From JAVWMQ01 sp036646055 (GTDB taxonomy: Bacteria > Bacillota > Clostridia > Peptostreptococcales > Anaerovoracaceae), in NCBI GenBank assembly GCA_036646055.1, contig JAVXMY010000007.1, positions 1 to 61,199 of the forward strand: 61,199 nt of DNA, in the 5' to 3' direction. The translations under genes and the position numbers were made by a program. This document shows, piece after piece, positions 7,641 to 17,546 of the stretch (position 1 is its first letter; the number at the start of each line of letters is the position of its first letter). Below the pieces are notes generated by a model, which was not told where the DNA came from, made no database searches, and saw nothing but the letters and a program-made list of their open reading frames with translations.

Positions 7641-10145
7641 TTAGAAATTAATATTTTTTGCCATATGGGATAAATTTTTGGCCTTTAATTTGTTAGTAGT
7701 GTAAATCATAGTTACAATCACAATTAGTAAAACAGCAATTATACAAACAATAATACTTCCAACAGGAAGTGAATATGAAATTCCAAACTTAGATAGAGTC
7801 CTAATATGAACTAAAATCGTAACGAGTATACCTGATGGAATTCCTAGAATTAATGCCCTGGCCGCCAGATACATAGTCTCAACTTCTAGCATTTTCTTTA
7901 AATCGGAAATACTCATTCCCAGGGTAATATAGGTTGCAAATTCATGCCGCCTTCTTTGTATATTTGACGAAATAGTATTAATTACATTGGCTATGGCAAT
8001 TAAGGAAAGTAACACAATAAATCCATAGGAAAAAATCTTGAGAACCAATATAGTTCCAAGGACCCCATTACGGCTATCATATATATTATTTAAATTAGAT
8101 GCTGATAAATTACTTTCTCTAATTATTATTTTCATTGCGTCATATGTAGATTCTGGATCTTCACTTTTGAACAAAGCTGCCGAATAAACACCATCACCTG
8201 GTTCAACTTTTAGAATTTTGGCACTTGCACTTTTAGATACTACAAGCATTGGTTTACTAACTGTGTCAAATACTCCTTCAGGAGTTTCCTCTACATAGGC
8301 ACCAATGTTCATTCTAACAATATCCCCCTTGTAGTAGGAATTAATTGTGCTAGGTTTTTTATTATATTTATATAGTTTTTCCCTTTTGTAGGAACCTGTT
8401 CGCCTATCAAATACTTTTAGATTTTCAACAGCAATAAACTTAGGTCTATCCGAATTAAAGTAACTATCCCGATCAATTCTATTTGCTGCCAAGTATCTTC
8501 TCATAGATTCATCATCTAAAACTGCAACCTCATAGTTGCCTATTTTGTCTGTTGCTGATCCTCTTGGATTTAGTAAATCCAAAACGTGGTAATAAATGCT
8601 TCTGCCAACACCTTCAGCTCCTTGTAACTTAACGAAGGCTCCTTCGGATTCAACTGGATTAGCACCTTCATAGGTAATATCATAAGCCATTGAGTCTAGG
8701 TATTCTCTATTCATGTTAGCTCTTAAGTAGTATGAGAAACTTGAAGTTCCAAGGAAAACTACAATGCTAAGTATTAGTGAAATTGTTGCAGTTGAATACT
8801 GTTTCCTGTTTCTCTTGTAATTTCTCTGTCCAAGATCTAATGGTGAACCAAATTTTCTTTGTAATAGTCCTTTGCCAGTCTTGTATTTCTCACCTTGGCA
8901 TTGCTCATAAATATCTCCTTCTGTAGGAAGTGGATCAATTCTGGAAACTTCTATTGAAGGCATCAAAATAGAAATGAAGATTAGGAAGCAAGATAGGCCG
9001 ATTACCATAAGAAAAATCTCTAAAGGTGTTACCAAAACAAATTCTGTTCCATAGCTACTTCTAAATGTTGATGTAAACTTAGTTAAAAATTCAATTAATA
9101 TTTTAGTTTCAATTAGACCGAGTATAATACCAATTGGGATACCGTACTTACCATAGTGAAGTCCTTCGTAAAAGGTTGTATATCTTAGCTGTCTCCCTGT
9201 TGCTCCAACAGTTGCAAATATACCAAGCTGCCTTCTTCTTTCAATTGCTGAACTTCTAAATGCGTTATATAGCAGCATTGAAGCCCCAAAGAATATTAAT
9301 ATAATTGAAGCAGCACAAAGGGTAAACATTGATTTGTTAAGTTTAGAGTCGCCAAACTCACCTACTAATCCAAGTAGTTCTTCGTTTAAATGAAGCTTGT
9401 AATTAGAATCCGGATTGCTTTCCACATACTTCTTAAAGTCCTTATATTCATCTCCTATGAGGAAGGTATAGCTTGATGCAGCTACAGGAACCCCTCCCTT
9501 GGTTATGGCAACATATCCTGGGGCTAGATAAGGCTCCACTGGAGTTCTGCTGCAAACTCCAACAATTTTGTAGCTTCTACTTTCGTTAGTTACGAAAAGT
9601 TCTCTAACTGGATTATATCTATCAAACTGGCCTAGCTCTACACCCTTAGCTGTGTCTACCCTGTTACCTAAGTCCAAGGTAATTTCACTGCCAATTGAGT
9701 AGGTTTTGCCAATCTGATCTATTAAATGTTCTGACACAATAATTTCTCTGTCGTTTTTAGGAAGTCTGCCCTCCTTAACGTTAATATCCCCAATAGATTT
9801 CATAGAGTTTTCATAGGAACCCACATATATGTATGGTTTTTGAGTATTGTCTGTGGACATCATATGGCCGTATCCAATGGTAGTCACCTTACCGAATTTG
9901 CCTTGTCCTTGGTCGCTGGTATTTACAATGGCCTCCACCTCACCTTGGTGAAGGTTTTCAACTGCAACTGACCAGTTCCCTCCTGATGCAATAATATCAT
10001 TTTTGATGTAGGTATGAAGGCTGGCCGCAAAAAATACAATAGCCGTAATTGTTGCTACAAAAAGAATGACACCAACAATGGTCACCCGTGTTCGCATCTT
10101 TCTTTTTTTTAATGAGCCTATTGTAGTTTTCTTAAAAACGTTCAT
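7641..10145 (-). CDS. ABC transporter permease, FtsX-like (MacB/BceB superfamily)
   Basis: An 834-residue membrane protein with one N-terminal helix (about 17-45), a large extracellular domain, three helices around 270-395, a second extracellular block, and a final helix group (about 700-820). FtsX-type segments such as RRRQLGIFATVGATGRQL and RRRHEFATYITLGMSISDL lie beside the helices. Such permeases do not usually carry bulk solutes; they drive mechanotransmission, peptide export or antimicrobial-peptide resistance. It is the last gene of a regulator-kinase-ATPase-permease run, an arrangement typical of peptide-sensing and detoxification modules. The substrate is unknown. Confidence 0.9.
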   Translation of the reverse strand: MNVFKKTTIGSLKKRKMRTRVTIVGVILFVATITAIVFFAASLHTYIKNDIIASGGNWSVAVENLHQGEVEAIVNTSDQGQGKFGKVTTIGYGHMMSTDNTQKPYIYVGSYENSMKSIGDINVKEGRLPKNDREIIVSEHLIDQIGKTYSIGSEITLDLGNRVDTAKGVELGQFDRYNPVRELFVTNESRSYKIVGVCSRTPVEPYLAPGYVAITKGGVPVAASSYTFLIGDEYKDFKKYVESNPDSNYKLHLNEELLGLVGEFGDSKLNKSMFTLCAASIILIFFGASMLLYNAFRSSAIERRRQLGIFATVGATGRQLRYTTFYEGLHYGKYGIPIGIILGLIETKILIEFLTKFTSTFRSSYGTEFVLVTPLEIFLMVIGLSCFLIFISILMPSIEVSRIDPLPTEGDIYEQCQGEKYKTGKGLLQRKFGSPLDLGQRNYKRNRKQYSTATISLILSIVVFLGTSSFSYYLRANMNREYLDSMAYDITYEGANPVESEGAFVKLQGAEGVGRSIYYHVLDLLNPRGSATDKIGNYEVAVLDDESMRRYLAANRIDRDSYFNSDRPKFIAVENLKVFDRRTGSYKREKLYKYNKKPSTINSYYKGDIVRMNIGAYVEETPEGVFDTVSKPMLVVSKSASAKILKVEPGDGVYSAALFKSEDPESTYDAMKIIIRESNLSASNLNNIYDSRNGVLGTILVLKIFSYGFIVLLSLIAIANVINTISSNIQRRRHEFATYITLGMSISDLKKMLEVETMYLAARALILGIPSGILVTILVHIRTLSKFGISYSLPVGSIIVCIIAVLLIVIVTMIYTTNKLKAKNLSHMAKNINF

Positions 10146-10159
10146 ATTGCCACCTTTAG

Positions 10160-10840
10160 CTATCTAGTTTCCTGGTCTCCCATTATTCTGCCATCATCAA
10201 TTGTAATAATTCTATCTGCTTGCAAAGCAATTTCCTCATTATGTGTAATTACAATAATTGTCTGCTTGTATTTCTTGTTTGAAAGTTTGAAAAGTTCTAG
10301 AACATCCTGTGAGTTATTACTGTCTAAATTCCCAGTAGGTTCATCAGCTAGTACTAATGCCGGCCCGTTAATTAGGGCTCTTCCTATGGCAACTCTCTGT
10401 TGCTGCCCACCTGAAAGTTGTTCAGGGAAAAAATCTCGCCTCTCGGTTAGGTTCAATATGTCCAGTAGTTCGTCTACTCGTTGGCTGTTTATTTTCCTGC
10501 CATCAAGAGCAACGGGAAGGGTTAAGTTTTCTTTTACATTTAAAACGGGAATTAAGTTGTAAAACTGATAAACAAGTCCAATTTGCCTTCTTCGAAATAT
10601 GGCAAGTTCTTCATCAGTTTTCTGACTAATATCTTCCCCATCAATGAAGATTTTACCTCTATCTGGTCTATCCACTCCGCCAAGTATGTGCAAAAGTGTT
10701 GATTTACCTGAACCAGAAGGCCCCATAATGGCAACAAATTCTCCTTTTTTGATACTCAAATTAATACCTCGAAGGGCATTTACTTGGCTAGGTCCAGTTC
10801 CGTATACTTTTGTAATGTTTTCTGCTCTTAGAATTTCCAT
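10160..10840 (-). CDS. ABC transporter ATP-binding protein (LolD/MacB type)
   Basis: A 226-residue ATPase that powers the adjacent FtsX-like permease. Walker A GPSGSGKS, Q-loop, signature LSGGQQQR, Walker B ALVLADEPTG and the H-loop in IIVITHN are intact. Start choice: a TTG-initiated reading extends to 10873 and would add 11 residues, but the ATG at 10840 has GGGAG seven bases upstream and begins MEILRAENITKVYG, as in relatives. It is 14 bases from the permease gene and about 35 bases from the kinase stop. The family exports peptides or lipoproteins or remodels the envelope. Confidence 0.93.
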   Translation of the reverse strand: MEILRAENITKVYGTGPSQVNALRGINLSIKKGEFVAIMGPSGSGKSTLLHILGGVDRPDRGKIFIDGEDISQKTDEELAIFRRRQIGLVYQFYNLIPVLNVKENLTLPVALDGRKINSQRVDELLDILNLTERRDFFPEQLSGGQQQRVAIGRALINGPALVLADEPTGNLDSNNSQDVLELFKLSNKKYKQTIIVITHNEEIALQADRIITIDDGRIMGDQETR

Positions 10841-10875
10841 TTTAATCTCCCTATGTAGGTAGCCCTTGGGCAATT

Positions 10876-11892
10876 TTAGTCCCTATGACCTACACCTTTG
10901 TAGAATCTGATTATAAAGCGGCTACCTTTGGTTTTTCTGTTTTCAACCTTAATGCTGCCGTTTTGATTTTGTACTATCATTCTAGTTAGGGCTAGGCCAA
11001 TACCTACTGAAGATTCTGATGATGCCTTGCCTCGATAGAATCTTTCAAATAAATGCGGTAGATCCTTTGGATCAATTCCAGATCCATCATCCTCAATTAT
11101 AATTTCTGTATAAAGGACGTTTTCTTTAGCTCTAACCTGTATGTGCCCTCCAGCCTGTGTATGTTCGCTGCAGTTTTTGATTATGTTTGAAAAAGCTTCA
11201 ACTGACCAGTTAAAGTCTCCGTAATAGGTTTCACGACCAAAGCCTTGGAAGTCAAACAATTGATCTCTAATTTCTAAAGGAACCATCAAAGGCTCAATGG
11301 CCTTGGCAATAACCATGGAAACATCCACCTTTTCCCTTTTGAACACTGCCGTTCCAGCCTCTATTTTGGAAATCTTCAGTAGTGAAGAAATGAGCCAATC
11401 CACTCTGTTTAAGTGGTGGTTAATGTCGTTAATATACTTAAAACGCTCCTCCAAAGTCAAGTCAGCCTTACGCAAAAATGACATTACCATATTTATAGTT
11501 GTTAGTGGAGTTCTAAGTTGGTGAGCTATATCTGCTATTGAGTCTGTTAAGTTTACCTTTTCTTTTTGAAGCAAAAATGCGCTTTCCCTTAGGCTCATTG
11601 TCATTTTTTTGATTTCGCTTTCCAAAACTGCAAGTTCCCCTTCTGCTGTATCTCCTAGCAAAACTTCCTCATCACTATGAAGTATCATATCGATAACCTC
11701 AGTAAGACTAGCGATTTTGTCGTATCTATACTTGGTCATCATTATACTTGCGAAACTAAAAATAACGGCAGTTATAAACACAATAAAACCACAGTAAAGG
11801 CTATTTACTGCGCCTATTGTTGTTGTAACCACCGTTAGAATCAATAACAATCCTATGTGAATTCTAACTTCTTTGTTTCTCAAAAAGTTCAC
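10876..11892 (-). CDS. Two-component sensor histidine kinase
   Basis: A 338-residue membrane kinase. Two close N-terminal helices (about 10-52) enclose almost no extracellular domain, so it belongs with small intramembrane-sensing kinases. The H-box DIAHQLRTPL supplies the phosphorylated histidine; the N-box IIKNCSEHT, DDGSGIDP and GIGLALTRMIV form the ATPase domain. The GTG start directly abuts the response-regulator TAA, so expression is coupled. Kinases of this shape next to ABC transporters often sense transporter flux or cell-wall antibiotics (BceS-like logic); that role here is inference. Confidence 0.93.
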   Translation of the reverse strand: MNFLRNKEVRIHIGLLLILTVVTTTIGAVNSLYCGFIVFITAVIFSFASIMMTKYRYDKIASLTEVIDMILHSDEEVLLGDTAEGELAVLESEIKKMTMSLRESAFLLQKEKVNLTDSIADIAHQLRTPLTTINMVMSFLRKADLTLEERFKYINDINHHLNRVDWLISSLLKISKIEAGTAVFKREKVDVSMVIAKAIEPLMVPLEIRDQLFDFQGFGRETYYGDFNWSVEAFSNIIKNCSEHTQAGGHIQVRAKENVLYTEIIIEDDGSGIDPKDLPHLFERFYRGKASSESSVGIGLALTRMIVQNQNGSIKVENRKTKGSRFIIRFYKGVGHRD

Positions 11893-12582
11893 TTATTCCC
11901 CCACCTTGTATCCAAGACCTCTAACTGTCTTGATGATTTCAGGTTTCTGAGGATCATCTTCAATTTTTTCTCTTAATCTTTTGATATATACAGTTAGAGT
12001 ATTATCATTTACGAATTCGCCTGCAATATCCCAAATTTCCTCAAGTAGTTTGTTTCTAGACAAAACAACACCTTTGTTATTTAAGAATACTAGTAGCAAT
12101 CTGTATTCTAGTACTGACAAGAAAACTTCTTGGCCTCTTTTGTGGACTGTACCCTTTAGAGAGTCTACAACTAAATCGGCAATTTCAATTGTTGATTTAG
12201 TTTTGTCAGATTTTCTAATTATATTCTTAATTCTAGATACAAGTTCTCTTGGTCTAAAAGGTTTAGTAATATAATCGTCAGCTCCCATATCTAGGCCTGT
12301 TACTGCACTTGCTTCGTCGTCATATGCGGTAATGAAAACTACTGGAGTTTCCTTGTTCTTGTTTGTCAATGAGTCAGATTTAGCCGCTGAACATATTGCA
12401 TATCCGCTTCCATCTGGAAGTGAAATGTCTAGAAGTATTAGGTCATACTTTTCTGTATCTAACATTTCTAAGGCTGCAGCCTGTCTCATTACTGCCTGAA
12501 CTTCATATCCTTCTGCCTGAAGTAGTTTTTTTAGATTTTCAATTATGGCTTTGTCGTCTTCTACAATTAGAATCTTCCCCAT
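11893..12582 (-). CDS. OmpR/PhoB-family response regulator
   Basis: A 229-residue regulator. The receiver domain (about 1-120) has the acidic pocket KILIVEDDKA, the phospho-acceptor aspartate in DLILLDISLPDGSGY and the conserved lysine in DYITKPF. The C-terminal winged helix (about 130-228) ends with NDNTLTVYIKRLREKIEDDPQ and TVRGLGYKVGE. It heads the four-gene run with the histidine kinase and ABC transporter, whose expression it probably controls. Confidence 0.95.
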   Translation of the reverse strand: MGKILIVEDDKAIIENLKKLLQAEGYEVQAVMRQAAALEMLDTEKYDLILLDISLPDGSGYAICSAAKSDSLTNKNKETPVVFITAYDDEASAVTGLDMGADDYITKPFRPRELVSRIKNIIRKSDKTKSTIEIADLVVDSLKGTVHKRGQEVFLSVLEYRLLLVFLNNKGVVLSRNKLLEEIWDIAGEFVNDNTLTVYIKRLREKIEDDPQKPEIIKTVRGLGYKVGE

Positions 12583-12661
12583 AATACACCGCCTTTCATT
12601 ATTGGTATCTTAGTGGCACTACTTAATGGTAGCACCAATTATTTTCTACCCATATTTTACC

Positions 12662-14218
12662 TTATATCAGCTTAGTTGTCCACTCCTGACAGTTCCAAAT
12701 ATCTGTTACAATATCGTTATAAAACTCTGGTTCGTGGCAAATTAGTAGGATTGTTCCAGTGTATTCCTTAAGTGCTCGCTTAAGTTCATCCTTGGCATCT
12801 TGGTCTAAATGGTTAGTCGGTTCGTCAAGTAGCAAAACATTGCTTTCTCTATTTAGAATTTTGCAAAGTCTAACTTTGGCTTGCTCTCCTCCACTTAAAA
12901 CTCTTACCTGGCTTTCTATGTGTTTAGTTGTAAGTCCGCAGTGGGCTAGGTTTGACCTAACTTCAACCTGTCTTAGTGATGGGAATTCGTCCCAGATTTC
13001 ATCAATACAAGTCTTGGTGTTATTAGGGTCTGCTTCCTGCTGAAAATATCCTAGTAGCAGGTTATCCCCTTTTTCTACTTCTCCGCTAAATGGAGGAATT
13101 AGCCCCATTAAGCTTTTTAGTAGTGTTGTTTTACCAATTCCGTTTGCTCCTACAAGTGCCACCTTCTGGCCTCTTTGAAGATCCAGATCTAAGGGTTTTG
13201 AAAGGGCTTCATCATAACCTATTACTAGTTGATGAGTTTCAAAGATGTGCTTGCCGCTGGTTTTTCCTTTTAGGAATCTGAAGCTTGGTTTTGGCCTTTC
13301 TGCTGCCAATTCAATTACATCCATGTTGTCTAGTTTTTTCTGTCTAGACATTGCCATATTTCTAGTTGAAACTCTCGCCTTGTTTCTTGCCACGAAGTCC
13401 TTTAATTCACTAATTTCCTGCTGCTGCCTTTTGTATGCAGCTTCTAGCTGAGATTTCTTAACCTGGTAAACTTCCTGGAACTTGTCGTAATCACCAACAT
13501 AGCGATCAAGATGCTGATTCTCCATATGATAAATTAAATTAATTACGCTGTTTAGGAAGGGTAGATCATGACTGATTAAGATAAATGCGTTTTCGTATTC
13601 CTGCAAGTATCTTTTTAGCCAAATAATATGTTCTTCATCAAGGTAGTTTGTAGGTTCATCAAGTAATAGAATATCTGGTTTTTCCAGCAAAAGTTTGGCT
13701 AGAAGTGTTTTGGTTCTCTGGCCTCCACTTAAATCCGTTACATCAGAATCTAGGCCTATGTCAATTAAGCCAAGAGCCCTGGCTACCTCTTCAACCTTAG
13801 CATCTATTATATAAAAATCGTGAGCCGTTAGCAGATCCTGGATTTCTCCTAGTTCTTCCATCATAGTCATCATGTTGTCTTCGTCAGCAGTGGCTAGGTC
13901 ATCACAAATCTGATTCATTCTTCCTTCTCGTTCAAAAAGAAAGGCAAAGGCTGATTTCAGTACATCTCTTACTGTCATGCCCTTTTCTAGTACTGTATGC
14001 TGATCTAAATATCCAACTCTTACATTCTTACCCCATTGAACTTCCCCTTCATCAGGCATAAGTTTGTTTGTGATAATATTCATAAATGTAGATTTACCTT
14101 CGCCATTGGCTCCGATTAATCCAATATGTTCTCCCTTTAGTAATCTAAAAGAAACGTCGTTAAATATTGCTCTGTCGCCAAAGCCATGTGATAGATTTTT
14201 TACCGTTAAAATGCTCAT
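12662..14218 (-). CDS. ABC-F family ATPase
   Basis: A 518-residue cytoplasmic protein with two ABC domains and no membrane segments. The first has Walker A GANGEGKS and signature LSGGQRTKT with LLLDEPTNYLD; the second has GANGIGKT and LSGGEQAK with LLLDEPTNHLD. The linker between them is rich in charged helices, as in ABC-F factors that act on ribosomes. Family members rescue stalled ribosomes, gate translation, or confer resistance to ribosome-targeting antibiotics. The overall type resembles Bacillus YkpA/YbiT proteins, but the exact subfamily is not determined. Confidence 0.92.
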   Translation of the reverse strand: MSILTVKNLSHGFGDRAIFNDVSFRLLKGEHIGLIGANGEGKSTFMNIITNKLMPDEGEVQWGKNVRVGYLDQHTVLEKGMTVRDVLKSAFAFLFEREGRMNQICDDLATADEDNMMTMMEELGEIQDLLTAHDFYIIDAKVEEVARALGLIDIGLDSDVTDLSGGQRTKTLLAKLLLEKPDILLLDEPTNYLDEEHIIWLKRYLQEYENAFILISHDLPFLNSVINLIYHMENQHLDRYVGDYDKFQEVYQVKKSQLEAAYKRQQQEISELKDFVARNKARVSTRNMAMSRQKKLDNMDVIELAAERPKPSFRFLKGKTSGKHIFETHQLVIGYDEALSKPLDLDLQRGQKVALVGANGIGKTTLLKSLMGLIPPFSGEVEKGDNLLLGYFQQEADPNNTKTCIDEIWDEFPSLRQVEVRSNLAHCGLTTKHIESQVRVLSGGEQAKVRLCKILNRESNVLLLDEPTNHLDQDAKDELKRALKEYTGTILLICHEPEFYNDIVTDIWNCQEWTTKLI

Positions 14219-14239
14219 TAAAAATTTCCTTTGCTCTGC

Positions 14240-14839
14240 TTAATAGGTATCTACTGATTTATCTAAGATGCCGCCACCTTTAGCATTGATTTTGTATTCG
14301 TATTCCTTGCCATCAACTTTGAATTCAACTTCGTATACTTGGTATCCGTCGTCAATTTCGTATTTAGACTTAACAAATTTAGCTTGGTCAGAATTAATTC
14401 CTGCATCTTTGTATGCTATGTCCTTGGCCTGTCCTTCAGTAATTTGTTTATCTGAATTTGTGTCAGTTTTAGTTTCTCCATTTTGTTCTTGAAGAAGTTC
14501 CTTACTTTCTTTGGATAAAATCTTACCATCTTCAGCTTTTAGAGTATATTCGTATTCACTTTTGTTTGTAGTAAATTCTATTTCATATTCTGAAGGTCTT
14601 TCATCCTTATCAAAAACAATTGAATAAGATTTTAAGTCATCAACTGTGATTTTAGCATCTTGTAATACGATTTCCTTGGCTTTATCTTTACTAATGTATT
14701 GTTTATCGTCTCCGATTCCAGTTGAAGCATCTTTGCCTATAGTCTTCATAAAAATTCCGAAGCAAATTACAAAGGCAATTGTTAAAACTAATACGATTGC
14801 AAAAATTAATGTTCCTTTTTTGTTATCTTTCTTATCCAT
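14240..14839 (-). CDS. PepSY-domain membrane-anchored protein
   Basis: A 199-residue protein with a short cytoplasmic KDNKKG segment, one membrane helix (about 10-30) and an extracellular part made of two PepSY repeats (about 47-110 and 130-199). Each repeat runs from a KAKEIVLQDAKI- or QAKDIAYKDAGI-type helix into a YEIEF/YEVEF strand pair. PepSY domains often inhibit or chaperone secreted peptidases or act at the cell surface; nothing nearby fixes the partner. It lies 11 bases from the thioesterase gene and may share its transcript. Confidence 0.8.
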   Translation of the reverse strand: MDKKDNKKGTLIFAIVLVLTIAFVICFGIFMKTIGKDASTGIGDDKQYISKDKAKEIVLQDAKITVDDLKSYSIVFDKDERPSEYEIEFTTNKSEYEYTLKAEDGKILSKESKELLQEQNGETKTDTNSDKQITEGQAKDIAYKDAGINSDQAKFVKSKYEIDDGYQVYEVEFKVDGKEYEYKINAKGGGILDKSVDTY

Positions 14840-14850
14840 TTTGGACCTCC

Positions 14851-15705
14851 TTATTTATATTTGTTTTGCCAAATTGTTGTAACTTGGCAATGGGTTTTTG
14901 GTTTTGACAAGGACTTTGCAGCAGTTTCCCCTGAAATGTCTGATGGCTGGTCCTGGTCAGTGGCTGGTGCAGTGGCGCTTTGGAATACTGATGAAACTTC
15001 AATTCGGCCATCTTCTAGCTTGCGGCCATAGTGATTGCTGCGAACCAAGTCTCCCTTCTTACACTCAAGGTCGTATTTAACCTTAATATCCTTGATCTCA
15101 TAATCAAGGTAAAGTTCGTCTTCAATATCGTCCATTGCCCATTCAATATATGTAATATTATTTGTATGATTATTTGTGTCCGTATCTCTCCTAGTTACAG
15201 CAAACTCTCGGCTGCCTAAATACTCTAAATCCTCTAAGCCAACAACTCCGTAAGTTTCGTCCTTAATTAAAGGTTCCTTGTATTTGGGATCCATACCCTC
15301 TTGCCAAACTCCATAGTTCTCCATGAAATTTTCCGGAATTCTAGTAGGTTTACGTCTAATTCTATCCATTAAAAACCAGCGGGATTCAGCATAAAAAACC
15401 AAGTTTCCCTGTTCATCTTTGGCTTCAAAGGTACGATCTGCCTGAACACGCTTATGTCTACGAGACCAAGTTGCAATGGACAGTTTTTGCCCCTCTGTAG
15501 GCCTTTTGTTAATTACCACATGCCAGCCAGTTATAATCCAGCCTTTGTCGTTTTGGTCAAACCATTCAAGGTTGAAGCCTGCAGCATCTGAGTGAGCAAC
15601 TGCCAAATCCTGAAATATGCCCACAAGCCTATGGGGTTTTACCTGCATTGTATAATCGACCTCAAAATATGAGACCTTATAGTCCTTCTTAAATGGAATC
15701 TCCAT
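14851..15705 (-). CDS. Acyl-ACP thioesterase (FatA-like, double hotdog)
   Basis: A 284-residue protein of the acyl-ACP thioesterase family. It would release free fatty acids from acyl carrier protein in the cytoplasm. The N-terminal hotdog has YKVSYFEVDYTMQVKPHRLV and WIITGWHVVINKRPTEG; the second carries RRDTDTNNHTNNITYIEWAMD with the likely catalytic Asn/His residues. The start codon lies inside the end of the FUSC gene (17-base overlap), so the two are coupled. A role in exporting or recycling fatty acids together with that membrane protein is possible but unproven. Confidence 0.88.
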   Translation of the reverse strand: MEIPFKKDYKVSYFEVDYTMQVKPHRLVGIFQDLAVAHSDAAGFNLEWFDQNDKGWIITGWHVVINKRPTEGQKLSIATWSRRHKRVQADRTFEAKDEQGNLVFYAESRWFLMDRIRRKPTRIPENFMENYGVWQEGMDPKYKEPLIKDETYGVVGLEDLEYLGSREFAVTRRDTDTNNHTNNITYIEWAMDDIEDELYLDYEIKDIKVKYDLECKKGDLVRSNHYGRKLEDGRIEVSSVFQSATAPATDQDQPSDISGETAAKSLSKPKTHCQVTTIWQNKYK

Positions 15706-17518
15706 GGCCAGTCCCCTCCTTCTTCCTTGTTCTGTAACCTCTGTACATTATATCATTGATGGCCATACGCTGTGAAGCAATAAATTCCTCGATTTCCTTG
15801 CTGCCAACTAGTGTGTTGTCTAGTTCTAGCTTATCTCCGATTACACTAACTGTTACTAGAACATTAGCCACTTGGTTTTCGTCATAGGCACCAGGTTTTT
15901 GGGCAAAAACCGTTGCTTCCAGGTTCTTAACTCCGTCTATGTATCTTTGTTTTAGTGTGTCTACTGTATCCTCAATGGTCAAGTGCATTACAAATTTGTT
16001 TAGGCAGGTTGCAAATAGTCCACCAAGAAGTACAAAAAGTAGCCTCTGTAGTGGGAAGGTATCCGTTGACGGGTCGCTTAGTGCAGCCACTCCCATTGCT
16101 GAAATTGTAACGAAAATTGTTTCTTGGAAGTAGTTCTTTTTGTAACTACACAGGTATCCGTCAATCATTAGAATCATTGTTCTTGATGCTGGGTCCTTGA
16201 ATATTCCAAATAAAATTACAAATAGTAGGAATCCAATAATGGACCCTTTGATTCTTGAGTTTAGTTTTTGGCCACCGTCACTGGCATAAGGTTGAATAAT
16301 TGCCAAGTTGGTGTAAATTAACCATTTGCCAAATTCCAAGTCCAGTGCCTGTGATACAAAAAACATTAATGAGATTCCAAGGGCACTTCTAAGGGCGAAA
16401 CTCATTCTAATAGAATCGGTTCTAAAGTTTTCACGAATTAAGTGATAAAGTCTATATTCCTTTGGTTTTCTTCCCTTGTAAAAACGACGGCCTTCTTCTC
16501 TTTTGACCATTAGCTTAGAAGTTTCAGTTCGAATTACTTCAGCTAAGTGGGTGCCTTGAACCATTAATGGGTTTGATGCTTCTTCATATTTATCTTCAAA
16601 TTGATCTAGATTTGCAGCAAATTCTTCTTCAGTAACTTTCTTTTTGAGAAAGTCGTCAAATAGGTCTAGGCTTTTCTTTAGATCTTCTAGGAACTGGCTC
16701 ACTGAATTGGCTTTGGGAGTTTGTTCCTTAAGTTCTGAATCATAATCACAACTGATTTTGTTAACTAAGGATGAAAGTTTTTCAAGACTCATGCCAATAT
16801 TCATCTTATCTATTACAGTTGAAGAAACAAAAAAAGCATTTTTCCTTCTCTCATTTAATAGGCGGGCTAGTTTACCAAGTTCATTGGAAATTTCACTATC
16901 TGGTGCAACCTCCGGCTGGCCATCTGCCGCTGATACATTAGTATCAATTTGTGGAAGGCTATCTTCTGTAGCTCCTCTGCCTGCCAATACCTGGTCAATT
17001 TGGGCTATAACTATGTCTGCCATTTTAATTAGAGAAGCATTACTTTCTCTCTTGGATTTGCCACCATTAAGTATGTACTGAAGTACCATTGTGAACCCTG
17101 CTCCACATGCCATTAGGGCAAGTCTAGTTGGGAGCTGTTCAAAGGGAACAGGTGCTGTTGCCATCATGAAACAGTAAGTTAACATAAATGGAAAATACAT
17201 TGGTGTTTGCAAATCACGCATGAGCGTAAATACAAGTAGGAATATCATTACCAAATTAATTATTAGGCCAATTACCGGTCCTAGCTGAACTACAGTTGAT
17301 GCAATTGCAATCAAAAAGTCTAAGAATAATACTTTAACAAAGTTTCTAACTGGTTCGTTGGTTAAATTAACTGATAGTAAAACTAATGCCTGAGTTATAA
17401 GACCAACTGCAACTATTACATTGCTTTCTCCAAATACAGGTCTAACTCCCATTATAATTCCCACTACTACTAAAAATAGGGCTGTCTTGCTAAAAATCGT
17501 TCCTACGATTTTTTTCAT
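15689..17518 (-). CDS. FUSC-family membrane protein (aromatic acid exporter-like)
   Basis: A 609-residue protein with two membrane blocks, about six helices in residues 5-155 and another set in about 365-500. They are separated and followed by hydrophilic helical segments; this is the organisation of FUSC/YccS/AaeB proteins. Some members export aromatic acids or fusaric acid and others affect envelope properties. The segment SFALRSALGISLMFFVSQ and the following membrane block match the conserved FUSC core. It overlaps the thioesterase gene by 17 bases. The substrate is unknown. Confidence 0.82.
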   Translation of the reverse strand: MKKIVGTIFSKTALFLVVVGIIMGVRPVFGESNVIVAVGLITQALVLLSVNLTNEPVRNFVKVLFLDFLIAIASTVVQLGPVIGLIINLVMIFLLVFTLMRDLQTPMYFPFMLTYCFMMATAPVPFEQLPTRLALMACGAGFTMVLQYILNGGKSKRESNASLIKMADIVIAQIDQVLAGRGATEDSLPQIDTNVSAADGQPEVAPDSEISNELGKLARLLNERRKNAFFVSSTVIDKMNIGMSLEKLSSLVNKISCDYDSELKEQTPKANSVSQFLEDLKKSLDLFDDFLKKKVTEEEFAANLDQFEDKYEEASNPLMVQGTHLAEVIRTETSKLMVKREEGRRFYKGRKPKEYRLYHLIRENFRTDSIRMSFALRSALGISLMFFVSQALDLEFGKWLIYTNLAIIQPYASDGGQKLNSRIKGSIIGFLLFVILFGIFKDPASRTMILMIDGYLCSYKKNYFQETIFVTISAMGVAALSDPSTDTFPLQRLLFVLLGGLFATCLNKFVMHLTIEDTVDTLKQRYIDGVKNLEATVFAQKPGAYDENQVANVLVTVSVIGDKLELDNTLVGSKEIEEFIASQRMAINDIMYRGYRTRKKEGTGHGDSI

Positions 17519-17546
17519 AAAAATTCGCTTCCTTTCTAAATATATT

